Source of the DNA: Pseudomonadota bacterium
GTDB taxonomy: Bacteria; Pseudomonadota; Gammaproteobacteria; Steroidobacterales; Steroidobacteraceae
NCBI GenBank assembly: GCA_018241425.1
Contig: JAFEDU010000005.1
Coordinates: 62,001-126,000, forward strand
Direction of reading: 5' to 3'
Length of the DNA stretch: 64,000 bases
Part shown: piece after piece, positions 1 through 7,845 of the stretch
Layout of the letters: every line of letters starts with the position of its first letter
Numbering within the stretch: position 1 is the first letter of the stretch
Notes under the pieces: generated by a model
Told to the model about the DNA's origin: nothing
What the model saw: only the letters and a program-made list of their open reading frames with translations
Database searches by the model: none
Program-made: the position numbers and the translations under genes

Positions 1-1
1 G

Positions 2-874
2 GTGTTCTTCAATCCCTCGCTGCGCACGCTGGCCTCCTTCCAGGTGGGCATGGCGCGCCTGGGCGGCACGTCCTTCGTCATCAACCCCGGCCAGGGCACC
101 TGGCAGCTCGAGACACGCTCCGGGGTCACGATGGACGGCGTGGCGGCCGAGCACGTGCGCGAGGGCATCCCGGTGCTGGCCTCCTACTGCGACGCGCTCG
201 GCATCCGCGCCTTCGCCGACGGCAAGAACCTGGACGAGGACCTGGCCGAGTCCCGCTTTAGCCTGATGGCGCAGCTGACCGACAAGCCGCTCATCAACCT
301 CGAGTCGGCGATGAACCATCCGTGCCAGGCGCTCGCGGACTGGAAGACCATGGACGACCTCGCCGTGCCGCGCGCCGGCCGCTTCGTGCTGTCCTGGGCG
401 TGGCACCCGCGCGCCCTGCCGCTCGCGGTGCCCGCGGCGGCCGTGCACATGGCGGCGCTGCGCGGCATGGAGGTCGTGGTGCTGCGGCCGGAGGGGTTCG
501 CGCTGCCGCCGGCGGTGATGGAGCGCGCCCGCCGTGCCGCGGCGGCCTCCGGCGGCTCGGTGCGCGAGACGACCGACCGCGAGGAGGCGCTCACCGGGGC
601 GCAGATCCTGTACGTCAAGGAATGGGGCGCCACCTCCCCCTACGGCGACAGCGAGGCCGACGCGCGCCTGCGCGCGCCGCTGCGGGACTGGTGCGTGCGC
701 GAGGACTGGTTCGGCGGTGCGCCGGACTGCCGCCTCATGCACTGCCTGCCGGTGCGGCGCAATACCGCCATCGCCGATGCCGTGCTCGACGGGCCGCGCA
801 GCATCGTGCAGCGCGAGGCCTACAACCGGCTGCCGGCCCAGATGGCCGTGCTCCACCAGATGCTCAAGGCATAA
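2..874 (+). CDS. argF': N-acyl-ornithine carbamoyltransferase, 5'-truncated by the window edge
   Basis: It transfers carbamoyl phosphate to an N-acylated ornithine in arginine synthesis. The reading frame is open from the first bases, so the true start lies upstream; 290 residues remain of a family usually about 320–340 long. FFNPSLRT near the start matches the carbamoyl-phosphate-binding FxxxSxRT motif, and HCLPVRRN (residues 247–254) is the family's second signature. The sequence resembles the acetyl/succinyl-ornithine branch (WQLETRSGVTMDG, EYNRLP-like tail) more than classical ornithine carbamoyltransferase. At the remembered specificity position, where acetyl enzymes have Glu and succinyl enzymes Pro, this protein has Ala49. 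The carboxylated Lys of the Xanthomonas acetylornithine enzyme is replaced by Ala256. The acyl group used is therefore open. argB and argH follow closely. Confidence 0.88.
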   Translation: MFFNPSLRTLASFQVGMARLGGTSFVINPGQGTWQLETRSGVTMDGVAAEHVREGIPVLASYCDALGIRAFADGKNLDEDLAESRFSLMAQLTDKPLINLESAMNHPCQALADWKTMDDLAVPRAGRFVLSWAWHPRALPLAVPAAAVHMAALRGMEVVVLRPEGFALPPAVMERARRAAAASGGSVRETTDREEALTGAQILYVKEWGATSPYGDSEADARLRAPLRDWCVREDWFGGAPDCRLMHCLPVRRNTAIADAVLDGPRSIVQREAYNRLPAQMAVLHQMLKA

Positions 875-894
875 GTACCGAAGGAACCACCGCG

Positions 895-1827
895 ATGATC
901 ATGCACCGCAGCGACCAGGCCCTGGCCATCCGCGCACTGCGCAGCGCCGCACCCTACATCCGCATGTACAAGGGCAAGACCTTCGTGGTGAAGGCCGGCG
1001 GCGGGGTGTTCGCCGACGGCGCCGCCACCCGCGTGCTGGTCGAGCAGATCGCGATCCTGCATTACTTCGGCGTGCGCGTCGTGCTGGTGCACGGCGGCGG
1101 CCCGCAGCTCACCGAGCTGTCGGCCGCCCTCGGGGTGCCGACCCGCATGGTCGAGGGACGCCGCGTCACGGACGAGAAGTCGATCGACGTCACCGCCATG
1201 GTGCTGAATGGGCTGATCAACACGCGCGTGCTCGCCATCTGCCGCGGCCTCGACATCGATGCCGTCGGCATCAGCGGGGTGGATGCGGGCCTGGTGCGGG
1301 CCCACAAGCGGCCGCCGCAGAAGACCAGCGCCGGGGAGCTCGTCGACTATGGCTTCGTCGGCGACATCGACGCGGTGGACACCACGGTCCTGAAGAAGCT
1401 GCTCGAGAACGGCCTCATGCCGGTCGTGAGCCCGCTGTCGGCGGACGAGTCGGGGACCCTGCTCAACATCAATGCCGACACGGTGGCCGCGGCCCTTGGT
1501 GCCGCCCTGGGCGCGGAGAAGCTCATCCTGTGCACCGGGGCCCCGGGCATCCTGGGCGACGTGCGCGACTTAGGCTCGCTGATCTCCTACACCGACGTGC
1601 AGGGACTGAAGCGCCTGCGCGAGGAAGGGCGCATCGCGGAAGGGATGCTGCCCAAGGCGAAGGCGATCGAGGATGCCATCCGCGGCGGCGTGCGCCGCGT
1701 GCACGTGGTCTCCTACCAGTCCCCCGAGGGTATCCTCGGGGAGGTGTTCACCAACGAGGGCACCGGCACCATGATCGTCGCGGACGTCCACGCCCTGCCC
1801 CCCGCCGAGCAGCAGGCCGGTGCATGA
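895..1827 (+). CDS. argB: Acetylglutamate kinase
   Basis: It phosphorylates the gamma-carboxyl of N-acetylglutamate (possibly N-succinylglutamate in this pathway variant), the second step of arginine synthesis in the cytoplasm. The 310-residue product is a single amino-acid-kinase domain. KTFVVKAGGG is the N-terminal Gly-rich strand, VVLVHGGGPQL the substrate/phosphate loop, and NINADTVAAALGAALGAEKLILCTGAPGIL the nucleotide-binding part. The first 25 residues, ending in SAAPYIRMYKG, resemble the helix that precedes the kinase domain in acetylglutamate synthases and arginine-sensitive kinases, which hints at feedback control. The start at 895 lies 20 bases after the previous gene, and an ATG six bases further on is also possible. 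Its stop overlaps the argH start (ATGA). Upstream in-frame codons only shadow the previous gene. Confidence 0.95.
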   Translation: MIMHRSDQALAIRALRSAAPYIRMYKGKTFVVKAGGGVFADGAATRVLVEQIAILHYFGVRVVLVHGGGPQLTELSAALGVPTRMVEGRRVTDEKSIDVTAMVLNGLINTRVLAICRGLDIDAVGISGVDAGLVRAHKRPPQKTSAGELVDYGFVGDIDAVDTTVLKKLLENGLMPVVSPLSADESGTLLNINADTVAAALGAALGAEKLILCTGAPGILGDVRDLGSLISYTDVQGLKRLREEGRIAEGMLPKAKAIEDAIRGGVRRVHVVSYQSPEGILGEVFTNEGTGTMIVADVHALPPAEQQAGA

Positions 1828-3008
1828 GCCGGCTGTGGGACAAGGGCGGCACGCTCGATGCGCGCGTGCTCGCCTACACCGCGGGCGAGGACCACGCGCT
1901 CGATGAGCGCCTGGTGGCCTACGACGTGCGCGCCTCCATTGCGCACGCGCGCATGCTGGCTGCGCAGGGACTGATCTCCGCCGCCGACGCTGCCGCCATC
2001 GAGCGCGGGCTCACCGAGCTCGCGGCGACCCATGCACGCGGCGACTGGCACGTGGAGCTCGCGGACGAGGACGGGCAGACCGCGCTCGAGCGGCGGCTCA
2101 CGCAGCTCATCGGCGAGGCCGGCGCGCGCATCCACCTCGGGCGCTCGCGCAACGACCAGGTGCTCGCCGCGCTGCGGCTGTACCTGAAGGATGCGACCAC
2201 GGAACTTGCCGCCGGGGCGCAGGCTGCCGCCGCCGCCCTCGACGGGCTGGCGCGCCGCGAGGGGGAGACCGCCCTGCCGGGCTACACCCACCAGCAGCAG
2301 GCGATGCCGAGCTCCGTGGCACTGTGGGCGGGCGGCTTCGCCGCCGAGGTGCGCGATGACGCCGCGGGAATCGAGAGCGTGCTGCGGCGCATCGACCGCA
2401 GCCCGCTGGGGTCCGCGGCGGGCTACGGGACGCCCGGGGTACCGATCGACCGCGAGGCGACACGGGCGGCGCTGGGATTTGCGAGCGTCCAGGAGCCGGT
2501 GACCGCCGTGCAGCTGTCGCGCGGCAAGGCCGAGGCGCAGCTCTTGTTCGAGATCACGCTGCTCATGCAGGACCTGGCGCGGCTGGCCGCCGACGTGGTG
2601 CTGTTCGCGACCCAGGAGTTCGCGTTCGTGACGCTGCCGGAAGCCTTCACGACCGGATCGTCGATCATGCCGCAGAAGCGCAACCCGGACGTGTTCGAGC
2701 TGATCCGCGGCCGCAGCGCGAGTGCCGAGGCGTGCCTGACCGAGGCGCTCGGCATCTGCGCCAAACTCACCTCCGGCTACCACCGCGACCTGCAGCTGCT
2801 GAAGTTCCCGCTGTTCCGCGGCATCGACGTTGCCGGCGCGACGCTCGCGATCCTGCCGCCCGCGCTGAACGCGCTGCGCTTCAACGCGCACGCGATCCGG
2901 CTGGACCCGGGGATCCATGCCGCCGAGGAGGCGAACCGGCTGGTCGTGAGCGAGGGCATCCCGTTCCGCGAGGCTTACCGGCGCATCGCCGACAAGCTCA
3001 AGAGCTGA
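1824..3008 (+). CDS. argH: Argininosuccinate lyase
   Basis: It cleaves argininosuccinate to arginine and fumarate, the last step of the pathway. The fumarase/aspartase-superfamily signature GSSIMPQKRNPD is complete and carries the catalytic serine loop; HLGRSRNDQV and GYTHQQQAMP are the other two conserved regions. At 394 residues it is shorter than the usual 450–470, the loss being in the C-terminal helical domain, which ends at EAYRRIADKLKS. Short ArgH proteins also accompany acylornithine carbamoyltransferases in Xanthomonas-type clusters, so this is probably a family trait and not a truncation. The ATG overlaps the argB stop by four bases, so translation is probably coupled. No argG is in view. 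Confidence 0.94.
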   Translation: MSRLWDKGGTLDARVLAYTAGEDHALDERLVAYDVRASIAHARMLAAQGLISAADAAAIERGLTELAATHARGDWHVELADEDGQTALERRLTQLIGEAGARIHLGRSRNDQVLAALRLYLKDATTELAAGAQAAAAALDGLARREGETALPGYTHQQQAMPSSVALWAGGFAAEVRDDAAGIESVLRRIDRSPLGSAAGYGTPGVPIDREATRAALGFASVQEPVTAVQLSRGKAEAQLLFEITLLMQDLARLAADVVLFATQEFAFVTLPEAFTTGSSIMPQKRNPDVFELIRGRSASAEACLTEALGICAKLTSGYHRDLQLLKFPLFRGIDVAGATLAILPPALNALRFNAHAIRLDPGIHAAEEANRLVVSEGIPFREAYRRIADKLKS

Positions 3009-3017
3009 GGCGCAGGC

Positions 3018-3584
3018 ATGACCACCAAGATACTCGGGATCTCCGGGAGCCTCAGGCGCGGCTCCTACAACAGCGCGCTGCTGCGCGCGGCCACGCAGCT
3101 GATGCCGGAAGGGGCGAGCCTCGAGGTCGCGAGCATCCGGGGCGTGCCGCTCTACGACGGCGACGTCGAGGCGCAGGGCATCCCCGCGATCGTGAACCAG
3201 CTGAAGGAGGCCACGGTCGCCGCCGACGGGGTGCTCCTGGTCACGCCGGAGTACAACAACAGCATCCCGGGAGTGTTCAAGAACACGATCGACTGGATGT
3301 CGCGCCCCGCCGCCGACAGCCGCCGCGTCTTCGGCGGCCGGCGCTTTGCCATCATCGGCGCCTCCCCGGGCGGCTTCGGGACCGTGCTCAGCCAGGCCGC
3401 GTGGCTCCCGGTGCTGCGCACGCTCGGAGCGCAGCTGTGGACCGGGGGCCGACTGATGGTCTCGCGCGCCAACACCGTGTTCGACGAGGCCGGGGCGCTC
3501 AAGGATGCGACCGTGGAGGAGGCGCTGCGGCAGTTCCTGAACGGCTACGTGACCTTCCTGCGCAGCGCACCGCCGCCGGCCTGA
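3018..3584 (+). CDS. NAD(P)H-dependent FMN reductase (ChrR/quinone reductase type)
   Basis: This is a flavodoxin-fold FMN protein of 188 residues that reduces quinones or other electrophiles by two-electron transfer from NAD(P)H. KILGISGSLRRGSYNSALLR near the N-terminus forms the FMN phosphate loop, and TPEYNNSIPGVFKNTIDWMSR is the conserved flavin and dimer motif of the ChrR/YieF group. The length is typical. It starts nine bases after argH, so it is probably co-transcribed with the arginine genes, although its function does not obviously belong to that pathway. The natural substrate cannot be told from sequence; chromate reduction is only a side activity known in homologues. Confidence 0.88.
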   Translation: MTTKILGISGSLRRGSYNSALLRAATQLMPEGASLEVASIRGVPLYDGDVEAQGIPAIVNQLKEATVAADGVLLVTPEYNNSIPGVFKNTIDWMSRPAADSRRVFGGRRFAIIGASPGGFGTVLSQAAWLPVLRTLGAQLWTGGRLMVSRANTVFDEAGALKDATVEEALRQFLNGYVTFLRSAPPPA

Positions 3585-3592
3585 CGGGCCTC

Positions 3593-3611
3593 CCGGCACG
3601 ACCCGTGCCGG
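3593..3611. terminator. Perfect hairpin after the FMN reductase gene
   Basis: An 8-bp perfect stem (CCGGCACG / CGTGCCGG) with a 3-base loop lies nine bases past the stop codon. No T-run follows, so it is either a weak intrinsic terminator or an mRNA 3'-end stabiliser. Confidence 0.4.
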
Positions 3612-3677
3612 TCGGCACGCCGCGAGGCCCAAAACTGCGGGCAGGGTCTCTGCCCGGCACGCTTCCCCGCGGTGACA

Positions 3678-5033
3678 ATGCGCCCAGGTCTTTCGGGCAC
3701 GCGGATACTCATGCCGTTCGTCAGCCTCGTGGTCGTAGCCTTCGGCGCGCTGCTCGCGCTGGCCCGATTCGCGCGCCTGCGCTACCGCACCCTGGCGGCC
3801 CTGCTGCTCGCGTGCGCCGCGGTACTTGCGGCGGCGTACGGCTGGCTGGGCAGCGCCCACGAACGCGTCACCGCGCCGGTGATCCGCGACAAGGCGATCA
3901 CGGCGCTCCTGGCGCAACCCTGGCCGGGGAGCACGGGCGACCTCGCCCGCCTGGTCAGCTCCTTCCATGCCCTGAATGACGCCCCCGATGAGGTTGCGGC
4001 GCGCTTCACCTACACCCGCAACGTCGAGCGCCGCATCGTGGACCAGCCGCCGCTCGCGTTCGCCAGGGTCGCGGATGGCCTGTCCTGGGTCCGCTCGCTG
4101 CCTGCACACAACGACAAGTCCCCCGAGTGGCGCGAGATCGATACGATCCGGCAGCAGGCCGTGAACAAGCTCCTCGCGGTACGCTTTGCGGATACTTCGG
4201 GCGGCTGGCCGGAGAGTCTCGGGACGGTCTTCGACCTTAAGCCTGGCTCGAAGCTGGTGGATCCCGGCGTGTGGGCGGTCGACCCCGGACCGGGCAGCCG
4301 CATGACGCACCTGCAGTACGCACTCGAAGTGCGCAACCTCGGCGAGGGTCGCATCGCGCAGGCGCACGTCACCTACCGCGAGGTGTGGGCGGAGGGCGAC
4401 GACGCAACGCCACCGCCGCGGGGTGCCCCGCGACTGCGGCTGTACTGCGGGGTGCATGTCCAGGACCTCGCGCCCGGGAGTGTCGCCTACAACAAGTGCT
4501 CGGTGGAGACCCTGGGCCTCGCCACTCCACAGGCGGTACGGCAGCTTGAGCACCTGGCACAATTGCGCAGCGGTGCGCTGGTGCTCGAACCGATGACCGG
4601 CGGTGCGCTGCAGTACGACCCCGCGACGGCCCCGGACGCCGAACCGCTGCCCGCCGCGCGGGCCGGGGAATTCGCGGCCGCCAGGAAGTCCGACGCCGAC
4701 TACCTGCACGCGCAGACCGTGCTGCGCGAGAGCCTGCGCGAGTGGCTCATCGCGCTGGCGGTGCTGGGCGCAGGCTTCGCGATCCCCGGAATCCGGCGCC
4801 AGCCGATCGGGCTCACCGGACTTGCGATACTCGCGGCCGTGGGCGCCGTGGCGAGCCTTGCCGCGACCTCCTTCTTCTTCAAGCTCCAGGGAATGGAGAC
4901 GGGCTGGATCCCCGTGATCGCCTCCTTCGTATCGCTCTTCTACGAGAGCGTATTCCTGGGCGGCATCCTGCTCGGCAACCTGGCGCTGTGGCAGCACCGG
5001 CGCCGCGAGCCCCTCACCCTGCCGCCGGGCTGA
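3678..5033 (+). CDS. Multi-pass membrane protein with large extracytoplasmic domain, unknown function
   Basis: I do not recognise this family. The roughly 450-residue product has two hydrophobic helices at the N-terminus (MPFVSLVVVAFGALLALARF and TLAALLLACAAVLAAAYGWL). A soluble segment of about 300 residues follows. It contains a Trp/Arg-rich stretch and two cysteines (LYCGV, NKCSV) that could pair in the periplasm. The C-terminal region holds about three or four further helices. The overall plan is reminiscent of DUF2207-like or sensor-type membrane proteins, but I see no catalytic motif. An in-frame GTG sits six bases earlier and another ATG at 3711, so the start is uncertain. Its 3' end overlaps the convergent AraC gene by 20 bases. 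Confidence 0.7.
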   Translation: MRPGLSGTRILMPFVSLVVVAFGALLALARFARLRYRTLAALLLACAAVLAAAYGWLGSAHERVTAPVIRDKAITALLAQPWPGSTGDLARLVSSFHALNDAPDEVAARFTYTRNVERRIVDQPPLAFARVADGLSWVRSLPAHNDKSPEWREIDTIRQQAVNKLLAVRFADTSGGWPESLGTVFDLKPGSKLVDPGVWAVDPGPGSRMTHLQYALEVRNLGEGRIAQAHVTYREVWAEGDDATPPPRGAPRLRLYCGVHVQDLAPGSVAYNKCSVETLGLATPQAVRQLEHLAQLRSGALVLEPMTGGALQYDPATAPDAEPLPAARAGEFAAARKSDADYLHAQTVLRESLREWLIALAVLGAGFAIPGIRRQPIGLTGLAILAAVGAVASLAATSFFFKLQGMETGWIPVIASFVSLFYESVFLGGILLGNLALWQHRRREPLTLPPG

Positions 5034-5991
5034 CCCGCGACCCCTGCTGCCGTCGCCAGGCCGCCGGCGGCATGCCGTACTCGCGCCGGAATGCGCGGAT
5101 GAACGCCGTGTCGGTCTGGTAGCCGACGTCCTCGGCGATGCGCGCGAGCGGCACGTTGCTCGCGCGCAGGAGGTTGGCGGCGAGCAGCATGCGCCACTGC
5201 AGCAGGTATTCCATCGGTGCGCTGCCGGTGAGGTGCTGGAAGCGCTCGGCGAGCACCGACCTCGAGGTGCCCGAGGCCCGCGCCAGCGCCTCGAGCGTCC
5301 AGGCGTGCGCGGGACGGGCGTGCAGCTGCGTCAGGGCCGCGCCCACGATGCGGTCACGGACGGCGGCGAGCCAGCCGGGCTGGTCGCCCTCCTGGGCGGC
5401 CATGTACAGCCGCAGCACTTCGATGAACAGCACCTCGGCGAGCTTAGCGAGCACGCCCGCGCCACCCGGGCGCGGCGAGCGCGCCTCGGCGAGCGCGTAT
5501 TGGACGGAGCTCTCGAGCCACATGCCGGCGTTGGAGCCGCGCAGGCTGACCTTCAGGACCTTCGGCAGGCCCGCGAGCAGCATGCGAGCCACGCGCGCAT
5601 CGCAGGCGAGGTAACCGCAGACGATCTTCGTGCAGCGCCCACCGCCGCCGTACACCAGGCGCCGCGGCCGCCGCGACAGCACGGTCTCCAGGCGCGCGCC
5701 CCGCGCGGGCTTGAGCCCGGGCGCCGAGCACATGCGGTGCGCATCGCCCTGCGGAAACACCACCACGTCCCCGGCGCCCAGGTGCACCGGGGCTGCCGTG
5801 CCGGCCTCCACGTAGCACTCCCCTTCCGTGATCATGTGGAAGATCACGACGCGCTCGGCGCCGGGCTCGAGCAGCGGGGCGGCGGCATCGGCACGCGGTG
5901 ACTGGTAGCACCAGGGCGCGGTGAAGCGCGCGTTGATGAAGATCGCGCCGGCGAGCCGTACGACGCGCAGCGTCTCGGACAGCGCGTCCAT
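5014..5991 (-). CDS. AraC-family transcriptional regulator with N-terminal cupin
   Basis: This is a 325-residue one-component regulator. The N-terminal half is a cupin-like sensor domain (VHLGAGDVVVFPQGDAHRMCS is the beta-barrel core), of the type often called AraC-binding cupin_6. The last 100 residues form two helix-turn-helix units: LEALARASGTSRSVLAERFQHLTG and LARIAEDVGYQTDTAFIRAFRREYG. The start codon shares one base with the stop of the OsmC gene (TGATG), so the two genes form an operon and the regulator probably responds to a small electrophile or peroxide handled by the OsmC protein. The phased repeats at 6609–6694, upstream of this operon, are candidate binding sites. The ligand is unknown. 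Confidence 0.9.
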   Translation of the reverse strand: MDALSETLRVVRLAGAIFINARFTAPWCYQSPRADAAAPLLEPGAERVVIFHMITEGECYVEAGTAAPVHLGAGDVVVFPQGDAHRMCSAPGLKPARGARLETVLSRRPRRLVYGGGGRCTKIVCGYLACDARVARMLLAGLPKVLKVSLRGSNAGMWLESSVQYALAEARSPRPGGAGVLAKLAEVLFIEVLRLYMAAQEGDQPGWLAAVRDRIVGAALTQLHARPAHAWTLEALARASGTSRSVLAERFQHLTGSAPMEYLLQWRMLLAANLLRASNVPLARIAEDVGYQTDTAFIRAFRREYGMPPAAWRRQQGSRVSPAAG

Positions 5992-6518
5992 CAGGAGCCG
6001 GAGGCCTCGATGCGCAGGGTCGCGGGGTGCCGCAGTGCCGCCGCGACCGGCGAGGAACGCTGGCAGGCGCGCACCATCTCCTCGAGCTGGGAGGGATCGA
6101 CGCCGGCGGCGGCGATCGACACCTGCAGCTCGAAGTCGCGGGGCTCCGGTGGCACCGGCGCGCCGTCGACAGCTGGCATGGCGAGGAGCCCGCGCACGTC
6201 CGAGCGGCTGGTCGCGATGACCTCCAGGCGCGCGAGCGCGACGCCGCGCTCGGCGGCCTCCATCGCGATGCGCGTCGCGAGACACGCCGCGAGTCCCGCG
6301 CGCAGCAGCGAGCCGGGGGTGATCTCGACACCGCCGCCGCCGAGCTCGCGTGGCATGTCGGTTGCGACCTGGAAGCCGCGCTCGCCATGCGACACGACGT
6401 GCATGCCACCTTTCCAGCAGGCGCGGACGGGATCGTCCACGTGATCGGCCGCGTCGGGGCGGCGCTGCAGGACCGAGCGGACCCGCTGCAGGGCGCCCGC
6501 GATGTTCGCTTCGTTCAT
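5991..6518 (-). CDS. OsmC-family peroxiredoxin-like protein
   Basis: OsmC/Ohr proteins reduce organic hydroperoxides with a pair of cysteines. This 175-residue protein has the fold's hallmark helix LRAGLAACLATRIAMEAAERG, carrying the first cysteine. A second cysteine sits in VRACQRSSPVAAAL, where OsmC proteins have CxxxSPV. An N-terminal Cys is also present in VRACWKGG. It belongs to the broader OsmC-like group and not to Ohr. It is the first gene of the operon with the AraC regulator and is transcribed away from the tautomerase gene across a 260-base control region. Confidence 0.87.
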   Translation of the reverse strand: MNEANIAGALQRVRSVLQRRPDAADHVDDPVRACWKGGMHVVSHGERGFQVATDMPRELGGGGVEITPGSLLRAGLAACLATRIAMEAAERGVALARLEVIATSRSDVRGLLAMPAVDGAPVPPEPRDFELQVSIAAAGVDPSQLEEMVRACQRSSPVAAALRHPATLRIEASGS

Positions 6519-6608
6519 GGACGTGATCCGGGCAGGTGCAGGGCAACCATATTGGGCTTACCCGGCAATCCCCGCCAAGCCGGCACAGCTCGACGCTGCC
6601 CTCACGGC

Positions 6609-6694
6609 GGACGCCCGGTCAGCAGATCCGGACGCCCGGTCAGGCCGCCCCATCGCGCCGGACGCCCGGGCAGCCTTTCGCGACGGCCGGTCAG
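6609..6694. repeat. Four phased direct repeats, probable regulator sites
   Basis: Four copies of GGACGCCCGGTCAG-like sequence begin at 6609, 6630, 6660 and 6681. Copies 1 and 2 are identical over 14 bases; copy 3 has one change (GGGCAG) and copy 4 has two (CGACGGCC). The steps of 21, 30 and 21 bases are close to whole helical turns, so all copies would face the same side of the DNA. They lie between the divergent OsmC/AraC operon and the tautomerase gene, where AraC-type activators bind direct repeats. Confidence 0.6.
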
Positions 6695-6778
6695 GACCTC
6701 ACGGCACGCGGGCGCGTCTAGTGGACCCCACGGCACCGGTGCGGTGCCGCTCACTCACGACAACCCAAGGAGACTTCC

Positions 6779-7012
6779 ATGCCACTGATCAACGTGAAAA
6801 TCATCGAAGGTGTTTTTTCGGCCGAGCAGAAGACCCGCATCGTCCGCGACCTGACCGATGCCCTGGTCCGCATCGAAGGCGAGTCCATGCGTCCGGTGAC
6901 CTGGGCCGTGATCGAGGAGGTCAGGAGCGGTGACTGGGCCATCGCGGGCAATCCCCTGACCACCGCGGACGTGCGTGCGCTGGCCGCAACCCGGCCCGCC
7001 AAGACCGCCTGA
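6779..7012 (+). CDS. 4-oxalocrotonate tautomerase-family protein
   Basis: This is a small cytoplasmic tautomerase of 77 residues. After removal of Met1 the chain begins with the catalytic Pro (MPLINVKIIEG), and the beta-alpha-beta pattern with EQKTRIVRDLTDALVRIEGE is typical. The family length is 60–80. An AAGGAG ribosome-binding site stands eight bases before the ATG. The C-terminal half contains VTWAVIEEVRSGDWAIAGNPLT, like the CnbG/tautomerase_3 branch in which the usual Arg39 region differs. It is followed after two bases by a methyltransferase gene. The native substrate is unknown; the repeat array upstream suggests joint regulation with the OsmC operon. Confidence 0.88.
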   Translation: MPLINVKIIEGVFSAEQKTRIVRDLTDALVRIEGESMRPVTWAVIEEVRSGDWAIAGNPLTTADVRALAATRPAKTA

Positions 7013-7014
7013 CG

Positions 7015-7833
7015 ATGGAGGCTAGGCTGCAGCGGCGCGTGCAGCGCTACGGCTGGGACCGGGCGGCGGAAGCCTACGACCTGCTGTGGTCGGCCCAGCT
7101 TGCCCCGGCGCAGGCCGAAGTCATGGCCTGCGCCGCCCTCCAGCCCGGTGAGCGCGTGCTGGACATCGCCTGCGGCACGGGGGCGACCGCGCTCGAGGCC
7201 GCCCGGCGCGTGGCCCCGGGCGGCGAGGTCACGGGCGTCGACCTTTCGCAGCGCATGGTGGATACGGCCGCGGCACGCGCGGCCGCGCTGCACTGCGACA
7301 ACGCCTGCTTCATGCGCATGGGCGCCGAAGAGCTCGCGCTCCCCGAGGGCACCTTCGATGTCGTGCTGTGTGTCCTTGGGCTCATGTACGTGCCGCAGCC
7401 CGAGGATGCCCTGCGCGAGATGCGCCGCGCCCTGCGCCCGGGCGGGCGCGTCGTCCTTGCCGTGTGGGCTGAGCGCAGCCGTTGCGGCTGGGCGGAGGTC
7501 TTCCCGATCGTGGATGCCGAGGTGCACAGCGAGGTGTGCCCGCTGTTCTTCCGGCTGGGACAGGGCGCGACGCTCCCCGACCTGTGCGCGAGCTCGGGTT
7601 TCACCGTCACCCGTTGTTCCCGGGTCACGACCACGCTCAGCTACACCTCGCCCGAGGAGGCCTGCGATGCCGCGCTCGTCGGCGGTCCGGTGGCGCTCGC
7701 CTGGTCGCGGCTGGATCCGCCGGCGCGCGAGCGTGTCCGGCGCCGCTACCTCGATTCGCTCGAGCCGTGGCGGAGCGGCGAGTCGTTCAGTGTCCCGGGC
7801 GAGTTCGTCATCGTGAGCGCGGTCAGTGGCTGA
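7015..7833 (+). CDS. Class I SAM-dependent methyltransferase
   Basis: The 272-residue product has the Rossmann-fold SAM site VLDIACGTGATALEAARRV (motif I) followed by VTGVDLSQRMVD (motif II acidic loop) and FDVVLCVLGLMYVPQPEDALREM with LRPGGRVVLAVW (motifs IV–VI). This is the Methyltransf_11/25 type that acts on small molecules, often ubiquinone-like or phospholipid substrates; the acceptor cannot be assigned. It starts two bases after the tautomerase stop, so the two genes are surely co-transcribed. A Cys-rich segment (RCGWAEVF, SEVCPLFF, DLCASSGF) in the C-terminal lid is unusual but has no clear metal-site spacing. Confidence 0.86.
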   Translation: MEARLQRRVQRYGWDRAAEAYDLLWSAQLAPAQAEVMACAALQPGERVLDIACGTGATALEAARRVAPGGEVTGVDLSQRMVDTAAARAAALHCDNACFMRMGAEELALPEGTFDVVLCVLGLMYVPQPEDALREMRRALRPGGRVVLAVWAERSRCGWAEVFPIVDAEVHSEVCPLFFRLGQGATLPDLCASSGFTVTRCSRVTTTLSYTSPEEACDAALVGGPVALAWSRLDPPARERVRRRYLDSLEPWRSGESFSVPGEFVIVSAVSG

Positions 7834-7845
7834 CCGCGCCCATCG

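Noticed and set aside
1713..4997. Very long open frame (over 1,000 codons) on the minus strand across argB, argH and following genes
   Set aside because: Rich in His, Arg and Gly with no domain; it mirrors the third-position GC bias of well-recognised plus-strand genes.
6609..6694. Short regular repeats as a CRISPR array
   Set aside because: Repeats are only about 14 bases, spacers 7–16 bases, and there are no cas genes; regulator sites fit better.
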